This document shows, one piece after another, positions 26,302-35,077 of a DNA stretch of 64,000 bases. The stretch comes from Mucilaginibacter sp. (GTDB lineage: Bacteria > Bacteroidota > Bacteroidia > Sphingobacteriales > Sphingobacteriaceae): NCBI RefSeq assembly GCF_025359345.1, contig NZ_JANYGQ010000003.1, positions 124,001 through 188,000 of the forward strand. The letters are read 5' to 3'. The stretch's first letter is position 1. Every line of letters begins with the position of its first letter. A model generated the notes under the pieces. It was not told where the DNA came from. It made no database searches and saw only the letters and a list, made by a program, of their open reading frames with translations. Position numbers and translations under genes: made by a program.

Positions 26302-27789
26302 TTATAAATTTTGAGTGTCTGCAAGTACCTGGTTATCAATATACGGATCGGTTATATAATTGCGCTCCTTAAGCCGCGGCGAAACAAACATGAATACTAT
26401 TATAAATACGCTGATAAAAGCCACAAAGAACCATTCGTAGTTAGCACCTTTAAGGTTTTTGGCCCACCATCCGCCATCTTCAATAAGACCGTTAACAAGG
26501 GCGGTAATAAGATTGCCAAACGATACTACCAGGAACCAGATGCCGGTCATCGTGCTCTTCATTGATTTTGGCGAATGTGTATAAGCATACTCAAGTCCGG
26601 TGATAGATACCAATACTTCGGCTGCTGAAAGTATCATGAACGCCAGCACCTCCCAAAATATTGATGGCTTTTCGCCTTGTTCTATACCATTATGGATAAA
26701 AGCGATAACAATAAATGATAAAACCGTTAATACCAGTCCCGTACCAAGCCTGCGTAGTGGGGTGGTTTTTAATCCGATCTTATCAAACCACGGATACACT
26801 ACATAGTTAAACAGCGGAATGAATAGTAGCAGGAATACAGTATTCACTGTAGACAATTGGCCCGGAAAAACGGTTATCTTAGTGAACCCAAGGTTAATAA
26901 CACGATTCATTTTCTCGGCGTACAGCGTCCATTCAGACAAACACTGATCCCAAACAGCCCAAAATGCGAGCGCGAAAAAGAACACTGACATAACCCGGTA
27001 AACTGCCTTAACACCTTCAACGCGTTCGGGGTCGTACGGACCTTTGGCAACATCGAGCATAGATTGCCCTGGTTTTCGTTGGCTCAAATGAGTTAACGCG
27101 TACCAGGTTATAAACACAAGGTTATTACGGTTAACACCCTGCGGAGGGACTTTTACATACATTTTGCGGCCCGAAAAAAATATGATGGTAGCCAGAGCCA
27201 TCAGGATACCGGGAACACCGAAAGCCCACTTAGGGCCAAAATGATCATAAGTCCATGGAATGGCAAGAGTTGAAATTGTAGAGCCGGCATTGATACTGAA
27301 ATAGAACCAGCCGTAAACTTTTGATAGTAAATCCTGGTTGGTAGCATCAAATTGATCGCCAACATTAGCTGATACGCACGACTTAATACCGCCTGCGCCA
27401 ATTGCGACCACAAGCAAACCCAGTTCAAAACCACCAAGGCCGCCATCTAACATCGCCAGCATTAAATGCCCTACACAGTAAACCATCGATACATATAAAA
27501 TAAGCTTGTATTTGCCGGTGAACCAGTCGGCCACCATGCCGCCTACAAACGGTAAAGCATAGGCCACCATTACAAATAAGTGGTGTAACTTATTGGCATG
27601 TGCATTTGCCTGGTCTGTTAACGCCGCATTGTCGGTAGGGTTAAAAAAATGTTGTACCAGAAACAGCGAGAGTATTGAACGCATTCCATAAAAGCTGAAA
27701 CGCTCGGCGGCTTCGTTACCGATAATAAATGGGACTGCTTTAGGGAACCTTGATTTTTTGGGAGGGGTTACAGTAGCGCTATCTTGCAT
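26302..27789 (-). CDS. POT/PTR-family proton-coupled oligopeptide transporter
   Basis: 495 residues from ATG 27789; the longer frame to 27840 adds an unlikely leader. MFS-fold importer of di- and tripeptides driven by protons. The signature E-x-x-E-R-F-S-F-Y-G-M is in NEAAERFSFYGMRSILSLF on helix 1; GGIKSCVSANVGDQFDATN matches the second PTR signature region; FYFSINAGS follows. About 12-14 membrane helices. Monocistronic with its own terminator. Confidence 0.95.
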   Translation of the reverse strand: MQDSATVTPPKKSRFPKAVPFIIGNEAAERFSFYGMRSILSLFLVQHFFNPTDNAALTDQANAHANKLHHLFVMVAYALPFVGGMVADWFTGKYKLILYVSMVYCVGHLMLAMLDGGLGGFELGLLVVAIGAGGIKSCVSANVGDQFDATNQDLLSKVYGWFYFSINAGSTISTLAIPWTYDHFGPKWAFGVPGILMALATIIFFSGRKMYVKVPPQGVNRNNLVFITWYALTHLSQRKPGQSMLDVAKGPYDPERVEGVKAVYRVMSVFFFALAFWAVWDQCLSEWTLYAEKMNRVINLGFTKITVFPGQLSTVNTVFLLLFIPLFNYVVYPWFDKIGLKTTPLRRLGTGLVLTVLSFIVIAFIHNGIEQGEKPSIFWEVLAFMILSAAEVLVSITGLEYAYTHSPKSMKSTMTGIWFLVVSFGNLITALVNGLIEDGGWWAKNLKGANYEWFFVAFISVFIIVFMFVSPRLKERNYITDPYIDNQVLADTQNL

Positions 27790-28101
27790 TAATTTGAAAG
27801 TTAAAAATTTTACTAAAGTAATACAATTCCCGTAAATCAAAATTTAATACTGAAAGTGTTACAAATAATGCGTGTGTATTTTGTACGCTATGCTTTTTTT
27901 AAACTATTAAATGGAATGGAAATTGCAGACGGTTATGGGGGCCGCTAATATTTTGAAGCTCGTTTTTGTACAGATTACCTGATTGGTTTTTTCTCTGCGG
28001 CAATATTACGGGACAATTTTAATTATATTTTTTAGCAACTGTTTAGTATTTGCCCCAAATTTTTAGCCAACTTTACCCACGGATAATTCCGAAAAACCTT
28101 T
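27790..28101. other. Divergent intergenic region without a visible gene
   Basis: 312 bp between the divergent POT transporter and carboxylase genes. AT-rich, no ORF of note, no hairpin. It should hold both promoters. TTAGTATTTG near 28046 resembles a -7 element with one extra base, too weak to call. Confidence 0.4.
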
Positions 28102-29730
28102 ATGGACATCGATTTTAACAAGAATGAAGATATAAACAAACAGCTTGTTTATGAGTTGAAAACCCGTCTTAAAAAAGTTCACCAGGGCGGGGGCGAAAAG
28201 GCTGCTGCCAAACAAAAGGAAAAAGGCAAAATGCTGGCCCGCGAACGCGTAGCCTACCTTATAGATAAAGATAAACCGTGGCTCGAAATGGGCGCTTTAG
28301 TAGCCGAGGGTATGTACGCCGAACATGGCGGTTGCCCGTCGGGTGGAGTTGTGTGTGGCATTGGGTATGTATCAGGCAGGCAATGCGTTGTGGTAGCCAA
28401 CGATGCTACGGTTAAGGCAGGGGCCTGGTTCCCGATAACGGCCAAGAAAAATTTGCGTGCGCAGGAAATTGCGATGGAGAACAGGCTGCCAATTATTTAC
28501 CTGGTTGATTCGGCAGGGGTTTATTTGCCTTTGCAAGATGAGATTTTTCCAGACAAAGAACATTTCGGGCGTATATTCCGCAACAACGCGATAATGAGCA
28601 GCACGGGTATTATCCAAATTGCGGCAATTATGGGTTCGTGTGTGGCCGGTGGGGCTTATCTGCCAATCATGAGCGATGAAGCGATGATTGTGGAAGGCAC
28701 TGGCTCGGTATTTTTGGCGGGCTCGTACCTGGTAAAATCGGCGATCGGCGAGGATGTGGATAACGAAACGCTGGGTGGTGCCACGACACAGTGCGAAATT
28801 TCGGGCGTTACGGACTATAAACACCCTAATGATAAAGCCTGTTTAGATTCCATTCGCAATATTATGAGCATGACCGGAGATTTTGTAAAGGCCGGTTTCG
28901 ACAGGATAAAAGCAGCGGCTCCGAAGTTTGATCCGAAGGATATTTATGGCATATTACCAATAAGCCGTGAAGCTGCTTATGATATGAACGAGATTATATT
29001 GCGCCTGTTGGATAATTCGGAATTTGAAGAATATAAGGCGGGCTACGGGCAGTCGATTGTTTGCGGCCTTGGCCGCATTGATGGCTGGGCGGTAGGTATA
29101 GTGGCCAACCAGCGCAAGGTAATCAAATCAAAAAAAGGCGAGATGCAGTTTGGCGGGGTAATTTATTCCGACTCGGCCGATAAAGCCACCCGCTTTATCA
29201 TGAATTGCAACCAAAAGAAAATCCCGCTGGTTTTTTTGCAGGATGTTACCGGCTTTATGGTTGGCAGTCGTGCCGAACATGGCGGTATTATAAAAGATGG
29301 CGCCAAAATGGTAAATGCAGTGGCAAATTCGGTGGTGCCGAAGTTTACCATTGTTATAGGCAATTCGTATGGCGCAGGCAACTACGCCATGTGTGGCAAG
29401 GCTTACGATCCCCGTTTGATTTATGCCTGGCCGACAGCCAAAATTGCGGTAATGGGTGGCGGTTCTGCGGCAAAAACACTGGTTCAGATACAGGCGGCCG
29501 GCCTGAAAGCAAAAGGCGAAGAAGTAAACCAGGAGCGGGAAGACCAGTTATTAAAAGAAACCACCGACCGCTACAACGCGCAAACCACTCCCTATTATGC
29601 CGCCGCGCGGCTTTGGGTTGATGGAATTATCGACCCGCTGGAAACCCGGAAGGTAATATCAATGGGAATTGAGGCTGCAAATCATGCACCAATAGAAAAG
29701 GCGTTTAATGTGGGGATAATACAAACGTAG
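28102..29730 (+). CDS. Acyl-CoA carboxylase carboxyltransferase subunit (methylcrotonyl-CoA carboxylase beta-like)
   Basis: 542 residues with both halves of the carboxyltransferase (crotonase-like) fold. It transfers CO2 from carboxybiotin to an acyl-CoA. Segments FPDKEHFGRIFRNNAIMSS, IAAIMGSCVAGGAYLPIMSDE and VFLAGSYLVKSAIGEDV fit the methylcrotonyl-CoA carboxylase beta (leucine breakdown) subgroup better than propionyl-CoA carboxylase. The oxyanion Gly-Ala stretches are intact. No biotin carboxylase or biotinyl subunit is adjacent, so the partner is encoded elsewhere and substrate assignment is by similarity only. Confidence 0.9.
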   Translation: MDIDFNKNEDINKQLVYELKTRLKKVHQGGGEKAAAKQKEKGKMLARERVAYLIDKDKPWLEMGALVAEGMYAEHGGCPSGGVVCGIGYVSGRQCVVVANDATVKAGAWFPITAKKNLRAQEIAMENRLPIIYLVDSAGVYLPLQDEIFPDKEHFGRIFRNNAIMSSTGIIQIAAIMGSCVAGGAYLPIMSDEAMIVEGTGSVFLAGSYLVKSAIGEDVDNETLGGATTQCEISGVTDYKHPNDKACLDSIRNIMSMTGDFVKAGFDRIKAAAPKFDPKDIYGILPISREAAYDMNEIILRLLDNSEFEEYKAGYGQSIVCGLGRIDGWAVGIVANQRKVIKSKKGEMQFGGVIYSDSADKATRFIMNCNQKKIPLVFLQDVTGFMVGSRAEHGGIIKDGAKMVNAVANSVVPKFTIVIGNSYGAGNYAMCGKAYDPRLIYAWPTAKIAVMGGGSAAKTLVQIQAAGLKAKGEEVNQEREDQLLKETTDRYNAQTTPYYAAARLWVDGIIDPLETRKVISMGIEAANHAPIEKAFNVGIIQT

Positions 29731-29799
29731 ATTAATTTGAAGATGTGTTGATTTGAAAATATACACCAATATTCATTTTTAACCCCAAAAACCTATTTA

Positions 29800-30234
29800 A
29801 TGAATGTAAATTACGATGAACTGATAATGCTCGCCGGCGGGGCGTTTGTGATGGTATTTGGCATCGGTAAGTTAAACGAACGCAAGAAAATATTGGCCAA
29901 AGGTGTAAAGGTAGAGGGCGTCGTTTTCGACATTGAAAAAAATTGGGATATGGATGCTGGGGATACTTCGACGAGTACGCAATACTACCCGGTAATTCGA
30001 TATGTAACTGCAGAAAAGGAATGGGTAACAAAGAAGTATGAAGTGACTGGTGGCTTAAACTTATATAAAGTAGGCGATAAAGTTACGGTAGTTTACGACC
30101 CTGACGAAATTGAGCATTTTATAATTGATGATGGTAAAACAAAATGGCTTGGGCCGCTTTTTATAGTAGTGGGAATAGCGCTGATACTTGGCACATGTAT
30201 TTATTTTTTTATTAATCAATATCCGAAATTGTAG
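29800..30234 (+). CDS. DUF3592-type membrane protein
   Basis: 144 residues: one membrane helix at each end (about 8-24 and 118-138) around an extracytoplasmic or cytosolic beta-rich domain with the DUF3592 pattern (GVKVEGVVFDIEKN, YYPVIRYVT, GDKVTVVYDPDEIEHFIID). Function unknown. 69 bp after the carboxylase gene, possibly co-transcribed. Confidence 0.8.
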   Translation: MNVNYDELIMLAGGAFVMVFGIGKLNERKKILAKGVKVEGVVFDIEKNWDMDAGDTSTSTQYYPVIRYVTAEKEWVTKKYEVTGGLNLYKVGDKVTVVYDPDEIEHFIIDDGKTKWLGPLFIVVGIALILGTCIYFFINQYPKL

Positions 30235-30371
30235 ACGGCCAACGGATTGCCAGCCCTAGACACGAAGTGTCGCATCCTTAATAATTTCGGTAAATCCCCA
30301 TTTATCTCAAAAAATCCTGCATATATTAGTTCAAACAAAATTCGTGTCATCAATTTAATCTGCTCACAACT

Positions 30372-31550
30372 GTGATAAAAAAACTCATACTTCCCCTGCT
30401 GCTGTTATCAACTGTAATTGTTTCGGCCCAATCCCCGATGGAAATCCATCAAAAAGCCATCTTGATTGATACCCATAACGATATCCTCTCCAATATATTA
30501 ATTACCAAACAGGATGTTGGCAAGCTGCAAAATACCGGTAATTTCGATTTGGTGCGGGCCAAACAAGGCGGATTGGACGGGCAGATTTTTTCGATATGGT
30601 GCGGCGAAGAATATGGAACAGGCAAAGCTTTTGCCATGGCTAACCGCGAAATCGACTCGTTGTATGCTTTGATTGCCCGTTATCCCGATAAAATTACACT
30701 TGTACACAATTCAAAAGAATTGCAAAAGGCAGTTAAGCAACAAAAAATGGCTGCCATGATTGGCGTTGAGGGCGGGCACATGATAGAGGACAGGATGGAC
30801 TACATAGACAGCCTTGCCAAACGCGGAATGAACTACCTGACACTAACCTGGAACAACAGCACGTCGTGGGCTACATCTGCACGTGATGAGGTCACCAAAA
30901 AAGATTCATTAAAACACCCGGGACTTACCGATTACGGTAAGCAAATAGTAAAACACCTGAATGAGCTTGGTGTAATGGTTGATGTATCACATGTTGGCGA
31001 ACGTACTTTTTACGACGTGATTGCCACCAGCACCAAGCCGGTTATTGCGTCACACAGCTGTGCTTACGCGCTTGATCCGAACAGGCGAAATATGAAGGAT
31101 GACCAGCTTAAAGCACTTGCCAAAAACGGCGGGGTGATATGTCTTAATTTTTACAGTGGATTTGTGGACAGCACGTATTCGCCGAAAGTGGCTGCGTTTT
31201 TACATCAACATAAAAAAGAACTGGACTCGCTTACCCAGGTTTACCACGACGGCGACCTGGCCAATATTCGCCTGAATGCGATTTACCGCAGCGAAAGCGA
31301 CAAAATTCGTCCGCCGTTAAGCCTGTTGATTAAACACATCGATTATATTGTGAAATTGATAGGTGTCGATCATGTTGGTATCGGCTCAGACTTTGATGGC
31401 GCCGAGTCATACCCGCTCGGCTTGGATAGCGTAGCAGATTATCCGAAAATTACCGAAGAGCTGCTTAAACTGGGCTATAGTGAAAAAGATATCGATAAAA
31501 TATTGGGTGGTAATGTTTTAAGGGTGTTTAAAGCAAATACGGGGAAATAG
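30372..31550 (+). CDS. Membrane dipeptidase (peptidase M19, renal dipeptidase family)
   Basis: 392 residues starting with GTG 30372, which gives a good signal peptide ending VSAQ. Binuclear zinc dipeptidase of the amidohydrolase fold: metal ligands in DTHNDI (His and Asp), Glu in GVEGGHMIED, His in VDVSHVGER and SHSCAYALDPNRRN, and Asp in DHVGIGSDFDGAE. It should hydrolyse dipeptides in the periplasm, including D-amino-acid-containing ones. Length normal. Confidence 0.95.
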   Translation: MIKKLILPLLLLSTVIVSAQSPMEIHQKAILIDTHNDILSNILITKQDVGKLQNTGNFDLVRAKQGGLDGQIFSIWCGEEYGTGKAFAMANREIDSLYALIARYPDKITLVHNSKELQKAVKQQKMAAMIGVEGGHMIEDRMDYIDSLAKRGMNYLTLTWNNSTSWATSARDEVTKKDSLKHPGLTDYGKQIVKHLNELGVMVDVSHVGERTFYDVIATSTKPVIASHSCAYALDPNRRNMKDDQLKALAKNGGVICLNFYSGFVDSTYSPKVAAFLHQHKKELDSLTQVYHDGDLANIRLNAIYRSESDKIRPPLSLLIKHIDYIVKLIGVDHVGIGSDFDGAESYPLGLDSVADYPKITEELLKLGYSEKDIDKILGGNVLRVFKANTGK

Positions 31551-31581
31551 TTATATTTCAAAATATGATGTTTTGCGGTGT

Positions 31582-32577
31582 ATGATTAAATTTTTACTAT
31601 CGGTTTTACTTTTAATTTTTTTCTCTGCGGCTGTATTTTCGCAACAAGCCCACACTATTTATATCACCGGCGATGGCGTAAAAACGACCGATCCCGATGT
31701 GGCTGATTCTTACCTTATGTTCCAGCAAATGCCAAATGACTCAATATGGTTTGTACGGCAGTTTGCGATGAACAATATGATAATGACTTCAGGATATTAC
31801 AAAGACGAGCAGATGACTATACCGCACGGCAAGTTTGATTACTACAAATTTGTAAGAGCTTATAAAGCTTATAGGTTTGATTTTGGCAAACGAAAGTATG
31901 ATACAATTGAGCACGCCGATACAAATTTTCGGGTTCTTTCAGGTAACTATGTCTACGGAAAACGACAGGGTAATTGGGAACGCTATAATGAACGGGGTAA
32001 ATTGATAAGCACATCTCATTTTCAAAATGATATTATGGAAGGCCTTTACCGGGAGTTTAACCCCGATAAAGGTATTTTAACATTCCAGGGTATTATGGCT
32101 AATAATGAAAAGGTAGGCAACTGGAATTACTTTTCACCGGGCGGCGATATCTTAGGCACCGAGATTTACAAAAACGGGAGGTTTGTTAAGTTTAAATCGC
32201 ATTTAAACGATAAACAATTTAAGATAAAAAACGGGACGCCCGACTATGACGTTCCTGGCTATCTTACCCAGGTATTGTCTCAGAAAAAATTTAATTACGC
32301 GGGTAGGCACAGTGCTGTATATTATTTCCGCTTACAAAAGGACGGGCATTTGTCGGAGCCAAACATGCTCCGGGAATCGAAACTTGAAATAGATGTCGCC
32401 GTTATTGATGCACTATTGAACGCCCCCGTTTGGGAATCGGCGATACATGAAAAGGAGCCTGTTGAAGCACATGTTACCATAAGTTTGGTTTTTAGGGTTG
32501 ATGACGATAAAAAGATACATGTTGATTTCTATTCAAACAATTCGGATGAACAGATAAATTTGTATCCGGTGCTATAA
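31582..32577 (+). CDS. Exported protein with MORN-like repeats and TonB C-terminal-like domain
   Basis: 331 residues from ATG 31582 (signal peptide ending VFSQ). The middle carries toxin-antitoxin YwqK/MORN-type repeats (GNYVYGKRQGNWERYNERGKLIS, GLYREFNPDKG, KVGNWNYFSPGGDILGTEIYKNG). The C-terminal third (GRHSAVYYFRLQKDGHLSEPNMLRES to VTISLVFRV) has the TonB_C beta-alpha-beta pattern. No N-terminal TonB anchor and no Pro-rich linker, so it is not a standard TonB. Function unknown. A paralogue follows 54 bp downstream. Confidence 0.75.
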   Translation: MIKFLLSVLLLIFFSAAVFSQQAHTIYITGDGVKTTDPDVADSYLMFQQMPNDSIWFVRQFAMNNMIMTSGYYKDEQMTIPHGKFDYYKFVRAYKAYRFDFGKRKYDTIEHADTNFRVLSGNYVYGKRQGNWERYNERGKLISTSHFQNDIMEGLYREFNPDKGILTFQGIMANNEKVGNWNYFSPGGDILGTEIYKNGRFVKFKSHLNDKQFKIKNGTPDYDVPGYLTQVLSQKKFNYAGRHSAVYYFRLQKDGHLSEPNMLRESKLEIDVAVIDALLNAPVWESAIHEKEPVEAHVTISLVFRVDDDKKIHVDFYSNNSDEQINLYPVL

Positions 32578-32631
32578 GGGAGAAAAGGGTACAGTGTTGG
32601 TTTGACAATCTGAATGATTACTATGATTCAA

Positions 32632-33582
32632 ATGAAATACTATTTTTTACTGCTTATCGCAACAATGTTTTTCGCATCGGCGCTTGGCCAGATTAGCAAA
32701 ATTTATGTTGCCAGGGACGGTAAATTCACCGTGTATCCCAAGCATGCCATTTCGTACGATTTGATTCAAAAAATCTCGGATACGGAATTTGTTGCCCGGA
32801 CTTACGACATGAAGGATACTATCCTGATGGAAGGGACTTATAAAGACGAATCACTATCCATTCCCAATGGAAAGTTTAGCTACTACTTGAACAAAAAGGT
32901 GGACACCGTATTAAATGGTATTTCGCATTTTGAAACCGCAAATTTCGTTTTCCGCGTAGGGTATTATTTAAACGGGATAAAAACGGGCATGTGGATTGAA
33001 AACTGGAAACGTGGAGTTAAAAGATATTCGTTTGTTTTTAAGGGGGATAAGCTTAACGGTCGTTATCGAAAATATGATTACTATTACAATAACTATGTGG
33101 TAGAAGAGGGTAATTACGTTGACGATAAAAAGGATGGGGAATGGAATATGTTTAGTTTTGATACCCTTAATGCCCCGATAAAAACGCAGGTGTTCGCGAA
33201 AAACAAATTGATTAAAACGGTTAATCATATGAAGAATTTGGGACTGCCTAAAAATTTCGCGGAAGAATTTCGGGAGGTACTGATGCCAAATTGGGAACGG
33301 CCCGGCATATTCCAGGTACAATTTGTAATAAATAACGAGGGAAAAATAGTCAACCCCGAAGTGTTAAAGTCTTATTCTGCCGAAATAGACAAGGTGGCCT
33401 TAGCATACATGTCCGGGCTCGAAAAAGTTACACCTCAAATTTATGATGGGATTCCGCTCGCAAGAGTTTACATGATAGAAGCAAAACCCCCGAAAGACGA
33501 GCCCAAAAGCAGGGCCATACGATTTGAACTATATCACCTGCGCAACAACGTGCCCGTTAGTGAATTGGAAGTTGGGCCATAA
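32632..33582 (+). CDS. Paralogue of the preceding MORN/TonB_C-like exported protein
   Basis: 316 residues from ATG 32632; two in-frame ATGs at 32614 and 32623 are possible but this one gives the best signal peptide (ending ALGQ). Same layout: N-terminal DGKFTVYPKHAISYDLI segment, MORN-like repeats (GYYLNGIKTGMWIENWKRG, GNYVDDKKDGEWNMF) and a TonB_C-like end (FQVQFVINNEGKIVNPEVLKS). Tandem duplication with strong divergence. Function unknown; probably periplasmic. Confidence 0.75.
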   Translation: MKYYFLLLIATMFFASALGQISKIYVARDGKFTVYPKHAISYDLIQKISDTEFVARTYDMKDTILMEGTYKDESLSIPNGKFSYYLNKKVDTVLNGISHFETANFVFRVGYYLNGIKTGMWIENWKRGVKRYSFVFKGDKLNGRYRKYDYYYNNYVVEEGNYVDDKKDGEWNMFSFDTLNAPIKTQVFAKNKLIKTVNHMKNLGLPKNFAEEFREVLMPNWERPGIFQVQFVINNEGKIVNPEVLKSYSAEIDKVALAYMSGLEKVTPQIYDGIPLARVYMIEAKPPKDEPKSRAIRFELYHLRNNVPVSELEVGP

Positions 33583-33624
33583 GGCAGCCTTTTAACTTTT
33601 ACCGCCTACTGACTAATAAAACCC

Positions 33625-33632
33625 TATTTTTG
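33625..33632 (+). promoter_or_regulatory. Bacteroidota -7 promoter element for trxB
   Basis: TATTTTTG fits the TAnnTTTG consensus of the primary Bacteroidota sigma factor, 33 bp before the trxB ATG. The -33 element is weak. Confidence 0.4.
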
Positions 33633-33664
33633 CGTAAATTTGTACTTCAATTTTAAAAATAAAA

Positions 33665-34621
33665 ATGTCTGCTGATATTGAACATGTAAAATGCCTTATA
33701 ATAGGCTCGGGTCCTGCGGGATATACGGCTGCTATTTATGCTTCGCGTGCCGATTTAAAACCTGTAATGTATACTGGTTTGCTTGCGGGCGGCCAGCTTA
33801 CACAAACTACGGATGTTGAAAATTACCCCGGTTACCCACACGGGATTATGGGCCCGGAAATGATGGAGAATTTCCGCCAGCAGGCTGAAAGGCTTGGCAC
33901 CGACATTCGGTTTGGTTATGTGAGCTCGGTTGATTTTAGCAGCCTGCCGCACAAAGTGGTGGTTGATGAAAGGAAGACCATTACCGCGGATACCGTTATA
34001 ATATCTACCGGCGCGTCGGCTAAATGGCTTGGGCTGGATTCTGAACAAAAATATAGCGGCTTTGGCGTTTCGGCATGTGCTACCTGCGACGGGTTCTTTT
34101 TTAAAGGTGAAGAGGTGGCCATAGTAGGCGCTGGTGATACTGCGGCCGAGGAAGCAACCTACCTTGCCAAGTTATGTAAAAAGGTAACCATGATAGTTAG
34201 GCGTAACGAGTTCCGTGCATCAAAAGCGATGATGCACCGCGTTTTAAATACACCAAACATCGAAATATTATATAACACCGAAACCAAAGAGATAATGGGC
34301 GATGGCCAAAGTGTTACAGGTGTAACGGTTATAAATAATGTAACCAACGAGGAAACAACTATCCCGGTTGCAGGCTTTTTTGTGGCGATAGGTCATCACC
34401 CTAATACCGAAATATTTAAAGGCTGGATACACATGGACGAAACCGGCTACATCAAAACGACGCCCGGTTCAACTACCACCAATATTGAAGGTGTGTTTTG
34501 CTGTGGCGATGCCCAGGACCATATTTACCGCCAGGCTGTAACTGCCGCCGGTAGTGGCTGTATGGCAGCTATCGACGCCGAGCGTTACCTGGCAGCAAAA
34601 GAGCATGTTGTAACAGCGTGA
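33665..34621 (+). CDS. trxB: Thioredoxin reductase
   Basis: 318 residues, cytoplasmic. FAD- and NADPH-dependent reduction of thioredoxin. FAD-binding GSGPAGYTAAIYASRA near the N terminus, redox pair Cys138-Cys141 in ACATCDG, NADPH-binding GAGDTAAEEATYLA, and C-terminal GVFCCGDAQDHIYRQAVTAAGSGCMAA. Full length and typical low-molecular-weight TrxB. A GAGATTAG repeat begins just after the stop. Confidence 0.97.
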   Translation: MSADIEHVKCLIIGSGPAGYTAAIYASRADLKPVMYTGLLAGGQLTQTTDVENYPGYPHGIMGPEMMENFRQQAERLGTDIRFGYVSSVDFSSLPHKVVVDERKTITADTVIISTGASAKWLGLDSEQKYSGFGVSACATCDGFFFKGEEVAIVGAGDTAAEEATYLAKLCKKVTMIVRRNEFRASKAMMHRVLNTPNIEILYNTETKEIMGDGQSVTGVTVINNVTNEETTIPVAGFFVAIGHHPNTEIFKGWIHMDETGYIKTTPGSTTTNIEGVFCCGDAQDHIYRQAVTAAGSGCMAAIDAERYLAAKEHVVTA

Positions 34622-34623
34622 TT

Positions 34624-34661
34624 TGGAGATTAGTTGATTAGAGACCAGAGATTAGGCGGAG
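34624..34661 (+). repeat. Dispersed GAGATTAG-type intergenic repeat, copy 4
   Basis: Units ggagattagttgattag and agaccagagattaggcggag directly after the trxB stop, closely like copies 1 and 2. Confidence 0.55.
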
Positions 34662-34806
34662 AACTTTTGAACCCGAAAAATCAGCCAATCCAACGTGTTT
34701 AATAAAGATCAACGGTTAAAAACAACTTGACCCTTAAAAATGTTTATATTGCGATAAGTTGAATAATCAACTACATCAAACAATAAAAATAAATCTACGA
34801 TAAGAC

Positions 34807-34938
34807 ATGGGAAAAGGTGATAAAAAAACACGCAAGGGGAAAATAGCAATGGGCTCGTACGGAAAAACCCGTCCGCATGATGCTAAAAAGGCTAAACCAG
34901 CCGAAGCAGTTGCTGCAGAAACTCCTGCAAAGAAATAA
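34807..34938 (+). CDS. Small ribosomal protein bTHX
   Basis: 43-residue basic protein, MGKGDKKTRKGKIAMGSYGK with the RPHDAKKAKPAE continuation, matching the THX family (MGKGDKKTRRGKI...GSFGKSRP). It binds 16S rRNA in the head of the 30S subunit. The Ala/Lys-rich tail is an extension. Own transcript: a strong terminator follows immediately. Confidence 0.92.
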   Translation: MGKGDKKTRKGKIAMGSYGKTRPHDAKKAKPAEAVAAETPAKK

Positions 34939-34941
34939 TCG

Positions 34942-34973
34942 AAAGCCATCCAACAAAATTGGGTGGCTTTTTT
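34942..34973 (+). terminator. Rho-independent terminator after bTHX
   Basis: 12-bp stem AAAGCCATCCAA / TTGGGTGGCTTT with one G-U pair and a 5-nt loop, followed by TTT. Four bases after the stop codon. Confidence 0.9.
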
Positions 34974-35077
34974 AATAAAGCCACCGGCTACAGATTTTTT
35001 ACAACTGTAAATGGGAGTTTTTTTTCAAAATCTGCTATCTTCACCACCTCATTAGCTAAACCAATAGATTTTACCGT

